Below, in pieces: positions 52,536 through 63,900 of a stretch of 64,000 nt of DNA. A program made the position numbers and the translations under genes. Each line of letters begins with the position of its first letter. Position 1 is the stretch's first letter. Below the pieces are notes generated by a model. The model made no database searches. It saw nothing but the letters and a program-made list of their open reading frames with translations, and was not told where the DNA came from. Where the stretch lies: positions 1,547,607-1,611,606 of the forward strand of contig CP136068.1 of the NCBI GenBank assembly GCA_032622095.1, in the 5' to 3' direction. This DNA is from Siphonodentalium dalli. Lineage: Eukaryota > Mollusca > Scaphopoda > Gadilida > Siphonodentaliidae.

Positions 52536-53832
52536 ATGGCACAAATGGTAAATGGATCATGCGAATGCAATAAATCGGAACTTGATATAACACATGTTCC
52601 ACCAACGGTGGCTACAATGTCAGAATCGCAGTGGATCGAAAATCATCCGATTGCACCGCTGAATAATTCTGCTCTGATAGAGTTTGTCATACCATCTCAA
52701 ACCGAAAAGTGGACAGATATTAACCAATCTTATCTTTATGTGAAATTCAAAATTACAAAAAAAGATGGAACTAATTTGCTAGCTGGTACGGAATTAGCAC
52801 CTGTTAACAATTTCTTTCATAGCATGTTCAGCAGTATCGATGTTTACTTGAACAACAAATTGATAACTTCGAACTTACCCATACCGAGCATATTTCGAAA
52901 ATCTGTTGGGATACTCTCCAGAATATAAAGATAATCAATTAGCAAATTTAGAAATGTGGTATGGCGATACAGCAGAACAATTTGAAGAGAATACCAAAGG
53001 TGGTGGCAATGCTGGATTAACTTCTAGAGAAAGTTTGATCGGTGGTAGTAAAATTGTTGAACTATGTGGACGCTTACACACTGATCTGTTTCTTCAAGAA
53101 AAATATTTACCAAATGGAATTGAAATTCGTATCAGATTAAACAGATCACCATCAAAATTTTGCCTCATTGGCGCCGAGGATGGACAAATTGTTTTCGAAT
53201 CAGCAGTGTTCCATGTCAGAACAGTTAGTCTCTTTCCAGCGGTCTCAAATAAATTAAATCAAGAAATTGTCCAGTCAAAAATGAAAATACCTATCAGACG
53301 AGTAGAAATAAAAACTTTCACAATTAGTACTGGACTTAGATCAAAAATTGAAGACCACTTATTTCAAGGACAATTACCAAAGAGAATTTTTATTGCGTTG
53401 GTCGAAAATAAAGATATGAATGGAGATTTGGGTACCAATCCATTCCACTTCAAACATTTCAGTTTGAATAAATTGGAAGTTAGTCAAGACGGTCATACAA
53501 TACATAACCGTCCATTTGAACCAAACTTCGCAACAAAACAATGTCTCAGATCATATTTATCTTTGTATCAATCTTTAGGAATGTTTGGTGTTAACAAATC
53601 AATTGGCATTAATTTAAAAGAATATATGAATGGATATTGTTTGTGGGGTTTCGACTTGACACCGGACCAAGGAAGTGACGAGGGACATCTACATCCTATA
53701 AAGACAGGGAACCTGCGTTTGGAGCTTCAGTTCTTGACAGCTCTCACTACAGCCGTCAACGTTTTGGTGTATGCTGAATTCGACAGTGAAATAGAGATCA
53801 CAGCTTTGAGAGAAGTGCTTACTGACTATTAG
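52536..53832 (+). pseudogene. MCP: Double-jelly-roll major capsid protein, split by a frame shift
   Basis: The first frame (52536-52928) encodes the N-terminal jelly-roll part (WIENHPIAPLNNSALIEF ... FHSMFSSIDVYLNNKLIT). Homology then moves to another frame from about 52875 (PYRAYFENLLGYSPEY), which is open to 53832 and includes LFLQEKYLPNGIEIRIRLN, WGFDLTPD and AEFDSEIEI. Together the parts cover the whole family length of about 430 residues, the hexon-type shell protein of Polintons. The break lies near 52868-52877 and looks like a 1-2-base indel. The start is 2 bp after the previous stop. Confidence 0.9.
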
Positions 53833-53833
53833 G

Positions 53834-54292
53834 ATGGATTTCACATCACAGCTATGGAACTACTATGAAGAATACCAACGTTCACAAAACTTTGCTCCGA
53901 GATGGAACCTGATCTCGGACACACTCAACAACGCTATGATTGAAGAACTACAAGAACTTATTCGCAAGGAAGTGTCAGCAAACTGTGAAGGATGTAAAAT
54001 AGAACATCCTAGTCAACGTGAACATGTTCTGTGTTTGTTCTCTACAACTGATGATTGGACAAACCAGTTTATCGACTTAGCGCTGATTAAACTTAACATA
54101 TACAATGTTATGGAAAGATGGGTCCCGAAGCTGATATGGTTAAACCCACACATCAAGGAGAAGTTCGAAGCATTCATCATGTGGGATCATCTGAGAAACA
54201 GTTTGGAGCTCAACCGCAAAAAAATCGACGCAGAGTGGACTCTGATGTGGTCACAGCGAGTCAAAGAGAATTACAACGATGCAGACAGCTGA
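53834..54292 (+). CDS. Polinton protein of unknown function between MCP and protease (152 aa)
   Basis: MDFTSQLWNYYEEYQRSQNF start, one base after the MCP stop. Mostly helical and Trp-rich, with a small Cys cluster (ANCEGCKIEHPSQREHVLC) that could bind metal. Its 3' end overlaps the protease start by 14 bp. I do not recognise the family. Confidence 0.65.
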   Translation: MDFTSQLWNYYEEYQRSQNFAPRWNLISDTLNNAMIEELQELIRKEVSANCEGCKIEHPSQREHVLCLFSTTDDWTNQFIDLALIKLNIYNVMERWVPKLIWLNPHIKEKFEAFIMWDHLRNSLELNRKKIDAEWTLMWSQRVKENYNDADS

Positions 54293-54752
54293 ACTTCAAT
54301 ATATTCTGGACAATTCCTGGTTGTGTAAACTTAACACACATGTTTGTGCTAGAGATCTGTTACCAGAGAAGAAACCACAGCATATTCAAGCATATATTGT
54401 GAACACGCACTCATCGGATCAGCCAGGAGAACACTGGACATTGATGTTATTCAAGGGAAGATCAGCTGTATACTTCGACTCATTTGGACTACCACCACCG
54501 AGACGATATATGTTACCATTCAAAAAAAGGAACTCATCAGCATGGACTATGAATACAACACGATATCAACATCGTGCGACAAATGTGTGTGGATTATATT
54601 GTATATTCGCACTCCACCACATGATGAAAGGAAAGAGGATGAAAATATTATTCAATTCTCGGGATTTCTTCAAGAATGACAGAACAATAGTTCGATGGTT
54701 TGGAAAGCACTATGGTCGATTATACAGAAAAGCAAATTTGCTGTTGAATTAA
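54279..54752 (+). CDS. PRO: Adenain-like cysteine protease
   Basis: 157 codons. Catalytic His in PGEHWTLM (H52), acidic residue in VYFDSFG (D67), Gln in RYQHRA (Q97) and nucleophile Cys in TNVCGLYC (C104) follow the C5/Ulp1-type order His-Asp-Gln-Cys. In adenoviruses and Polintons this protease matures virion proteins after assembly. It is the last gene of the cluster. All catalytic residues are present. Confidence 0.92.
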   Translation: MQTAELQYILDNSWLCKLNTHVCARDLLPEKKPQHIQAYIVNTHSSDQPGEHWTLMLFKGRSAVYFDSFGLPPPRRYMLPFKKRNSSAWTMNTTRYQHRATNVCGLYCIFALHHMMKGKRMKILFNSRDFFKNDRTIVRWFGKHYGRLYRKANLLLN

Positions 54753-55193
54753 ACTTCACCAGGACATCGACGGCTGATATACATACAACGCAAAGAAGAC
54801 GACGATCAGATAACAACGAATGTGTCAACAACTCCACAAAATAGACTCTTTTTGTTATTGATTCAGCGTAGGATGTTGTAGGATGTTCAATTAAGTTTCT
54901 TCAAATCTGAGACCTTGTTTTGTACATAAATTATTGTTCTTTTTTAATATTATTGATGTATAATAATATATTATTGTTCATTGTTCTTGTTCTTGTTTTT
55001 GAAAAATAAAATGATAAATTTCAACAAAATCGTTTTCACTGTAGGACCCCCACCATTTGATTCTGTTCGTGTCGATGTGTCATCTCTGGTCAGAATTATA
55101 CAAACTTTAAATTAGTAATGAAAAAATGTCTAAGTCCATTTTCATTTTTTCGATCAGAAATGTCACATCAATGACAGGAACATCTATCCTCAG
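54753..55193. other. Polinton 3' flank, non-coding
   Basis: AT-rich, with AATAAA at 55005-55010. No ORF. It may include the end of the element, but no terminal repeat could be identified. Confidence 0.5.
55005..55010 (+). terminator. Candidate polyadenylation signal after the Polinton gene cluster
   Basis: AATAAA about 250 bp after the protease stop, on the coding strand. Confidence 0.4.
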
Positions 55194-55409
55194 GGTGGGA
55201 ACTATGGCCCAGTACCCCCAGACATGGGCACTATGGCCCAGTACCCCCCAGACATGGGCACTATGGCCCAGTACCCCCCAGACATGGGCACTATGGCCCA
55301 TGGGCCATAGTGCCCATGTCTGGGGGGGTACTGGGCCATAGTGCCCATGTCTGGGGGGTACTGGGCCATAGTGCCCATGTCTGGGGGGTACTGGGCCATA
55401 GTGCCCACC
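55194..55409. repeat. 216-bp palindrome made of back-to-back 30-bp repeats
   Basis: Three and a half direct copies of ACTATGGCCCAGTACCCCCC followed by AGACATGGGC run up to the centre (GGCCCATGGGCC, near 55300). The same number of copies in reverse complement follows. The arms are almost perfect. Confidence 0.95.
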
Positions 55410-56239
55410 ATTACTACTGACAGGTATTGTAAAGTGTACTGACTTAATGCATGTGCAATGACGTTGTCGGCTATTCGAAAAATATACCCAAATATGTGTT
55501 CAAGCGCAGACCAAATCACCATTGTGTTGTAATCAAGAATACGAAGCACACCAGAATTAAGCAAATGATATATGAAATGTGCAGGTATAGTTACTATGCA
55601 CATGTCACCCCCCCCCCCCCCACAACAATACTTAAATGTCGTGACAATCTAATAAATTAGTATTAAAAAAAATCAAACTTGTCCATAACGTCGCCATATA
55701 GGGCAGAGTTCCTGATTTATACACAATTTCGCTGTTATGGCGACATGGGCCACACCACTTCCAATGCGACAACAGTGTGCTGGTTATGAACCGATGTCTG
55801 TAAAGAACAAATGTTAAGTCAATATATGGACTTGTGCATGCCGTGTGAAGAAATGTAATGAGGAATGTTAAAATATGCACATATTAACACAATATTGTCC
55901 AGAATAAAAATATATCCATTTAGTACATGAATTCTACAGGTACCCGTTTCAATGCGTGGGACAATCATTACCCTGATGGGCCTCAACACCAGTAACCATC
56001 TACTGCTCCACTGGGACAGGGGAGGTACAAACACAATGTGGCTAGCAAACTGACAATATTTTTCACTGCTCATAATCAGGTACCTTTTCAACGCGTGGAT
56101 GGTGCGAAACGAGCGACAGTACGAGCGACCTTGCTTAAGGTTCACAACTTGGCGCGAAATATGAACAGCGTACAATCCGACAATCGAGAATTCGTCAATA
56201 GCCACCATATAAGGGGGAAATGACTGTCCAAAAAGTATC
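55410..56239. other. Non-coding; nothing recognised
   Basis: No credible ORF; contains a C13 run near 55608. Confidence 0.5.
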
Positions 56240-57420
56240 GAGGTAACCCGTTTATAACCGGCCACCAATTGGGCGTAAGTAGTATCTGGCGTCAAAATTA
56301 ACCCTAAAATTTAGCTAAATTGCAGCTTTTGTTGCTAAATTGCAGATTGTGGGAGTTCGCAGGTGGCCCAATTTGGTGTAATTGTTGCCGGATATAATGG
56401 GCTAGCCGAATACGTTTTTGATATTGATTTTGTCCTATGGTGGTTCTGGTCGAATTAACCAAAAAATGGAGCCACCAATAGCACATATCTCTCACAATCG
56501 GGAATTCAGCAACTTGTTAGGGTACGTTTGGATTCCAGACTCTGCTTGCGACAATTTGTTGCCGGGTAAAATGGGCTACACGGGTACCATTCCGATAGTG
56601 ATTCGCCCCTAGATTGGTTATGTATGGTCAGTTTTGACGCCAGACTCTACTTACGCCCAATGTGTGGCCGGTTATAATGGGTTACTTCGTTACTTGGCTA
56701 TGGACGAACTAACACCAAAAGGGACCACAAATATAATATATTTCCAACAATCGGATATTTAGCAACATTTTGGGTTTGTTTTGACGCCAGACTTTACTTA
56801 CGCCCAACTTGTGACCGGGGCCAATAGGCAACCGAAGATTATTTTTTATTTTTGACTTGCCCCAAAGGTGACTATTGGGCGAATTCTTCGCAAAGGGCCA
56901 CCTATAACATAGGAATCCCGCAATCAGGAATATTTAGCAACAGTTTAGGGTCAGTTGTGATGCCAGACTCTACTTACGCCCAATTTGTGGCAGGTACAAT
57001 GTGCTAACCCGATTCTCTTTTACAGTAATTTGCCCCTATGTTCGTTATAGACGAATTCACAACAAAAGTGGCCACAAATAAGATGAATTCCCCAGAATCG
57101 GGAATTTGGCAACATTTCAAGGTCTGTTTTGACGCTATAGACTCTACTTACGACCAATTTGTGGCAGGGTATAATGGGTTACCCTGGTACTCTTATTACA
57201 GTGAATTGACCCTATAGGGTGTCTATGGTCGAATTCACCCCGCAGATGGGCCACAATTAGGATTGTCTCACACAACTGAGAATATAGCAGCATTTCGTAG
57301 GTATATTTCAACGCAAGACTCTACTCATGGCCAATTTGGACTGCGGGTATAACGGTTTACCCGGGTACTTTTTTGACAGTGGTTCCTCTATGCCCATTTG
57401 TGGTCAGGCATAATGGGCTA
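56240..57420. repeat. Diverged array of ~155-180-bp repeats
   Basis: Units recognisable by GACTCTACTTACG(A/C)CCAAT followed by TTGTGGC(A/C)GG and TATAATGGG, near 56530, 56640, 56790, 56957, 57131 and 57309. An inverted copy lies at about 56245-56295. Copies differ by many substitutions, so the array is old. Confidence 0.8.
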
Positions 57421-58903
57421 TTTGCTGCAAATCATGCCCAATCCGCAAATATTTCGAATCGGTGTCTGAAGAAATACTATCTTCTAAAAAATTGAATCGG
57501 TGGTTGAATAAGTAACAGTGAACAAGGTACTAGCAGATTTGAATCGAAGGCTGAATAAGGAAGGAACACAGAGCAAGGAACTGAATCCACGAACCTCGAC
57601 AAAACGAGACCCCAAGCCACGTCCCTGGTTACGACACGAATATTCCCCAATCTCAGTCAGGTACGGAGTCATCAAGTACATTTCCAATCATCAGATATGA
57701 CGTCGGTCGTCGAAATTACATGTCTGTGAACGATGTCTGATATTCCAGTCAATGTTATTTGTGTCACGTTTAGATAAAAATTAGATCATGCCAAGAATTT
57801 AAAGCAAATTTCCTTTAGAAACTCTAGCTTCGTCCACAGAGATCATTTTCCACCAGTACAAAATATACATGGGGAAACTTTTTTGATGTTGTGACAAGGA
57901 CGTTGATAACATTGAAGAAACGGTGCAGGTTATACATTTCTTAGTTAATACATGTTACTTAATACTGTATTTCATTGTAGGTGAAGGTCACGATATACTG
58001 TTTCCACAACTAACTTTTGGCCCATATAAGTGACGAAAACACTGTCCCGAGTCTGCACCATGCTTTCTGTTTTGCCATGTCGCTGTGGTGAAGGGTTCTG
58101 TTAGTGAGTGTGTAGCCATATGCTGCGGTATGGAATTTCTTGTCAAGTTTTAGAGAGTGCATGTTTTTTTTGTTTTTTTTCTTGAGTTTTATTTATTTAG
58201 TTTATTATTTCTTTATTTCTTTATTACGTTTTATTTAGTTTTTGTTCAACAATCATATAATGAAGAGCGTATGCGGCTATGTGAATGTATCCATATGAGA
58301 GAACTTGCGAGTGTTTAATATTGGCGAAGTCTTGTAAACCATGAAGGTGGCGGGAATTACTATTTACTATCCTTTCTATATTATTTTGTTATATATGTAT
58401 TTTGTAGACCATACTCTCCTAGCTGGTGGAAATAAAGATTTTGCTCTCCATCGCTTACAATCATGGAATTTCTCCCGTGCAATTAATTCAATATATCAGC
58501 TGACAAAAGTCAGAGAAAACTTGCAATTTCTACTGTGAAGTAGATTATTGAGGAACACGTATTAACAAAGAAATATATTCCCTGTCTTGTTATAACGTTC
58601 CACGTCAGGGCGGATCTAAACATCAAAACAAATAGTTCCAAGGTTTTGTACTGGTTTAATATAGCTATGTGGACGTATCTACAGAAGAGATTCGTGGAAT
58701 GATCCCGATAAAAGTTTGAAACGGGGTCATGTTTTATGTATGCCTTACATTGTAAAAGTTTATCACCAAGTAAATAATCTATTGCATATAATTTTCCAGA
58801 CATATTTACCATTGTGTGAACGTACCTTATATGAGGATATATAACTCCTGTTCAATTATTATAAACACAACCGATGCTGTAAACATTAATCTAAAGATGT
58901 GTT
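57421..58903. other. Non-coding; nothing recognised
   Basis: AT-rich sequence with a T-rich run near 58165-58230. Small ORFs have no recognisable domain. Confidence 0.5.
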
Positions 58904-59374
58904 CTTAAAGGGGTACTCTACGCCACTTTCAATAAATTCCCGGTAATAACAGCGATCTATTATCGATATTATATAGAAACATAAGTAATTTGAGACGAAG
59001 ATGTATTTTGTAAACGATTAGGTTAATATGTTATCTTAAAATCAAAGTTAATAATTTGATATAAATTTAAATAAAGTACGAATTTCTATGTACAAGACGT
59101 AATCAAATTAATTCACGGATAGTGGATTAGGCAACGCGTGGCAGTATATGGGACTAGTATGCATATAATATAACATTTATTTGATACATTTGCTTGAAAA
59201 ATTACTCGACAACAAAAATTTGTATTTTCGTATTCCGGCAAATCTACGATGCCATCCATAACATTACTTCGTACACAACAGACTTATAATATAACGGAAA
59301 TCTGGTTACCTTATTCTACGGCTCATAGACTATAGAAACCAACAACAACATTTGAGTACAGTATCCCTTTAAGA
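58904..59374. mobile_element. Short TIR element (CTTAAAGGG ends)
   Basis: Ends CTTAAAGGGGTACTCTAC / GAGTACAGTATCCCTTTAAG form imperfect inverted repeats around ~430 bp of AT-rich sequence. A related end motif (CTTAAAGGGGTACTGTACAT) is at about 870. Confidence 0.65.
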
Positions 59375-59653
59375 TACGGCCAAAATGTTGCATAGTTCAC
59401 TCCTAGTTGAGCGGATTGTGCAGCAATTGACATGCTATACCATACATATATTTTCAGATCACCGCAGCGTCACTTTACCCTTTAGCCTTACATAACTACA
59501 AAAGCGACAACGACAACATATTACATGTATACGAGTATTTTATTAAAATATTATATGAACGTGTGTGTGTGTGGGTGTGTGTGTATTCCCAACGCTGTGA
59601 GGACATTCATATAGTAAAATAAAGTCCTTGCAATGTCAACAACTTTTTTCCTT

Positions 59654-61030
59654 TAAGGGTGGATACACACATGCATGTAATCTCTGTAAATATCGTGTAT
59701 TTGGCGTTTTACATGGATCATACACACCGTGTAATATGTGTCCGCTGACAACCCAATCATTGCGACTGTGTTTGACCACAGTGAGTTAAACTCTGACCCG
59801 CTGAAGAGCCGTTGACTGGGACGAAGTCGTAAGGCCGCTTAAAATAATTAATTGCGCGATAACTCAAATGGTCGACGTTCTGTTTAAATCGTTGTCAATC
59901 TTCTATTGATGTTAATACCAGTTATGGCCTCTTCCCCAACGCAGGGGGGCTATGACCCCCAACATGCACGGGGGGGGGGCTATATTATCCCAGAAGCTAC
60001 CGAATTGACCATTGCATATTTCCTCGACGGGGGTGTGCATGAAACACCCTGAGTCACGACACCCTGCTTTATAAATTTCGTAGTCATGTCTATCGTGTCT
60101 GTTTTCTTCGAGTGATTAATCTAATATGCAAAAAATTATGCTATTCATATAATTATGAACATATTATACAGCTTTAAATTTGAAGGTGTATGGTGTTGCT
60201 GTTTGTCTTCATTCAGCGAAAGGGTTGCCTAGCTACGAGTTCCCAACTAACACCTTTCCTCTCTTGTGTTACATGTATACGCAAAATTTACAACTATGGA
60301 ATATTTAAGTAAAACATTATATTGTAATTCTTGCCCAGATAATCCCGGCTGATACATTCAATGAACTCCCTTAGTTATTGGAAGCTTTCGAGAACCAGCC
60401 CCTCCCCCAATCATGGATTATGGTCGAAAATGTTATAATTCAAGCTTGTACAAGCTAAAATTGTGACAGTTAGGAGCTTGTTCAACCTTTGGCTTGAGAA
60501 ACATATATATAAATGGGGGGGGGGGGGGGGTGTCACTCTTTTTAATTTCAACGCTGTACCTGCATTATTTTTTGGCGCTATAATGAATATTTGCAATCCC
60601 AATTGAATGTTATCACATGAGCTCGCTCTCAAATTATCAGAGAAATCTCAACAAGCCGGTATCATCCTATAAAATAATTCTGCATATTTTATTTTTGTTT
60701 TGGATGACCCTGTTTTCAAGAAATGACAGAAACAAATCAAGTATAAAATCGACCGGCTCTAATCCACTTTTCGAAATGAATTATAACTCGTGAAAAACAG
60801 CAACATATATCAGACAAGAATTATTCATTTCGGCATCCATGAAAGGAGACATGTTTATGACTGGCCTGAAATTTCTTGATAGCAGTTTGTTTGATAATGG
60901 CTTATAACTACTCACTGGTGAAATTGACCTCTCGCGCGCAGGTGATTAATTTTGTCAATTATTGATGTGGCCATGTAAAATACATGTATTTTACATACAG
61001 AAATTACATGCATGTGTGTATCCACCCTTA
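59654..61030. mobile_element. 1.38-kb element with ~50-bp terminal inverted repeats
   Basis: Left end TAAGGGTGGATACACACATG then CATGTAAT; right end is its complement (ATGTGTGTATCCACCCTTA). The match extends about 50 bp with few mismatches. The interior has G runs and no transposase-like ORF, so this is a non-autonomous DNA transposon or foldback element of unassigned family. Confidence 0.8.
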
Positions 61031-61329
61031 GGCGACGACAATTTGTATTTTTGTTTTCGTCCGCACTAGGCGGAAATGATACAGCGCATGCGTCCCAGAG
61101 ATTGCCGTTATTTCGTTAAAGGTACCCTCACAACTACGGTATTATTCGTATTTCTAAAGAAATGTACCCACAACGTATGTAATACAATACAAACAAGGGA
61201 GAGAGGGTGTGAATGCTGTTATGTGTATGAGTTGACGGGTATATATGTGTGATATAAATGCTGCTAATATAACGCATGTGTGATTATATGGACGATTTGG
61301 GAATCATATTAATATTCTACATATTATTT

Positions 61330-61690
61330 GTGTTGCGTTGTCATAATCTTCTATACATCATATATGACTGTATATTATCCTAATCTTCTATACATCATAT
61401 ATGACTGTATATTATCATAATCTTCTATACATCATATATATATGACTGTATATTATCCTAATCTTCTATACATCATATATGACTTATATTATTATATATG
61501 ACTGTATATTATTATATATGACTGTAAATTATTATATATGACTGTATATTATTATATATGACTGTATATTAGTATATATGACTGTATATTATTATATGAC
61601 TGTATATTATTATATATGACTGTATATTATTATATATTATTATATATGACTGAATATTATTATATATGACTGTATATTATTATGCTTCGT
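61330..61690. repeat. AT-rich TATATGACTGTATATTAT tandem repeat
   Basis: Irregular tandem repeats of TATATGACTGTATATTAT-type units, preceded by ~45-bp units containing AATCTTCTATACATCATATA. Confidence 0.9.
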
Positions 61691-62534
61691 CTTGCAGGTG
61701 TTCCTTTTGTTTTCAACTGTATATATGTTACATGAGTATCTTTGTTGTCTCTTCATTAACGGGGAAATTATAGAAATATATATGGTTACGTTCGTATATC
61801 GCACATGTAATTAGAACAACAATAAAGATCTAGTACCTTACCATAGAATGATCGCCGCTGTGATCAATTGACAAATACCCGTATATCGTAATCACATCGA
61901 TACACTCAGGACATTCCCGTATGGGCTGTCCCGGGTATGTCTCATAGACTTGTAGGTGCGTTCATTCTCCGCCCGCGGCATTGGAATTACTTGGTGTATA
62001 TGTCTGTTCGTGCGCCGGTCAACATGGGGTGAATGGAATAAATAACAGGAATTTAGATGTAACTGATTACACCATACTTATGAGTGGTAAGTTATACATA
62101 TTGTTCATATTTATCTTTGTAAAATGTATTTAATTCACCGCGTAAAGGAGTACTCGTTGAAACTATATAGCTTATACAATAAAGAGCGTTAGTTGTAAAT
62201 CTACTTCTGCATAAATGAAGAGCGTTTACATATAAACCAACATATAATTCACGATTATTTATGTGATATTTATATTGAAGCCACCTGTCAACAGAGGCTC
62301 GGTGTGTCACTTTGGAATTATAAAAAAACGCATACACGCCCTGTCCGAGGTCGCACCCTCCCTGTCACAGTGTCAGCGATATTTATAATTCAACAACAAT
62401 GCTGGTTATATGAAGTTTTTGTAGCACAACATTATACAATCTTTGATTATTTTCCAGCCCAAATGACATATTTTGATGTAATTTAGTCTATTACCTCCTG
62501 ATGTGTTGAAGTTCTGGAAATTACTTCAGCAAAA
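61691..62534. other. Non-coding; nothing recognised
   Basis: No credible gene. Two AAAGAGCGTT / GAAGAGCGTT motifs (62181 and 62217) recall those in the stem-loop series near 35117. Confidence 0.4.
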
Positions 62535-62695
62535 TTAATGTGTGATGTGTGAACAGATGTGTGGACAGGTGTGTGATGTGTGAACATATGTGTGGACATA
62601 TGTGGACATATGTGTGTGATGTGTGAACATATGTGTGGACATGTGTGAACAGATGTGTGGATATATGTGTGATGTGTGAACAGATGTGTGAACAC
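62535..62695. repeat. GTGTGATGTGTGAACA simple repeat
   Basis: Irregular repeats of GTGTGATGTGTGAACA and ATGTGTGGACAT. Confidence 0.9.
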
Positions 62696-63615
62696 TTAGA
62701 TATTTAGGTTAAAATTATTAAGTATATACATGAGTACGCATTCCTTATTTGCATAACTGGTACCCAGAATTCACCACTATCTGGTAACTGGTATTTAGAG
62801 GGAGACACCTCCATTAGGGTAATTGTGTAATCGCATGTTTGATACCCATTTTCCGGCCAGCCATACGACATGGTTGAGCTCTATATACCCCACCCACCGG
62901 TTGGGGCTCAGGTTGGTATACCCAAACTGCAAGAGCGACTTCAGTCCCATACGCTGGTCTGACAACTGCCATCATGTATATATATACCTAATTAAATATA
63001 ACAGTTTTATTTAAGAGCTTTGTGGATAATAATGTATTCTTATTTGATCTATAGTCATTTTAACCGAGCAAATAAAATGAGAGATTTACTCACATTATGT
63101 GTACGTGATTGCAATGGTCAGGCCAGCGTATGATGGAACTTAACTCTGATTTGCAGTTTGGTGCAGGATTGCTCTTTGTCACCTTAAAAACACTCAAGTG
63201 TCAGTTACAATGTCAATACTTAATAGAGATATCTTTATTACCTCCAAGTATAGGAGAGATCGATACACATGACATATAAATACAGTTGGATTAAAGTGGG
63301 CTCCCCTGGCCAGTGTGGTGGGCCGTTATGTACAACCATGGAGAGGTGTTGGAAACCACGAGAGTGAAGCATATCGATCGATCGTTGCATAACAGGAAAT
63401 AATGTTAGGTGTCCCCAAATGTATTATTGTTGCGCATATGTGATTAAGTACGTCAAAGAGTCCTATTTATTTAGGGACTATTTCTACACGCGGACAAACA
63501 ACGCACATTTACTCGATCATCGCACGCCTTATAGAAGCTGTTGTTAGTTTCCATGTCCCATTTATTGATTAAAGTATGTTTTATGGATGTTTTGGATCAA
63601 GTAATACATAAAATC

Positions 63616-63756
63616 TACAACTCGTCCACAGTTTATAGCGAAATTTACCAAACTAGTCCAGTAAACTACGTCTTGGCCTCGCCACAGGCTCAGTCCAGAC
63701 CTAAATTACTAGACTCGTTTTGTAAATTTCGCTATTAACTGGGGACGAGTTGTTGA
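63616..63756. repeat. Inverted repeat with ~33-bp arms
   Basis: Arms TACAACTCGTCCACAGTTTA... and ...TAACTGGGGACGAGTTGTTGA flank 73 bp, with a few mismatches. It may be a tiny MITE. Confidence 0.75.
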
Positions 63757-63844
63757 TTCTCTATTTATTATAAGCGCCCATATGAAGAGCTCTTTATTGT
63801 AACTGTGAACACCGATTATCCATATGCGTTACACACAACATGTA

Positions 63845-63900
63845 CTACCGCTGAAGGGATCACTCTCACCAAAAAAAGTGCTGAAGGGTACACAGGTTTT
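63845..63900. repeat. Inverted relative of 14291-14370
   Basis: GTGCTGAAGGGTACACAGGT and CTGAAGGGATCACTCTC are reverse complements of the block in the SPAG1 intron. Confidence 0.75.

Larger units (their letters stand above)
43410..55010 (+). mobile_element. Polinton/Maverick (left end missing)
   Basis: Co-oriented genes for protein-primed PolB, FtsK/HerA-type ATPase, retroviral-like integrase with chromodomain, penton-like and double-jelly-roll capsid proteins and an adenain-like protease: the full diagnostic set of Polintons. The left boundary coincides with the Ty3 LTR. The right boundary is uncertain; the last gene ends at 54752 and an AATAAA is at 55005. Terminal inverted repeats and target duplication were not found. 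Confidence 0.95.

Noticed and set aside
55202-55603. Minus-strand ORF over the palindrome
   Set aside because: It is generated by repeat sequence (GTMAQYPPDM-type residues) and has no domain.
58264-62230. GAAGAGCGTT motifs as Polinton terminal repeats matching 34860-35300
   Set aside because: The motifs are in direct, not inverted, orientation and the similarity does not extend beyond about 15 bases.
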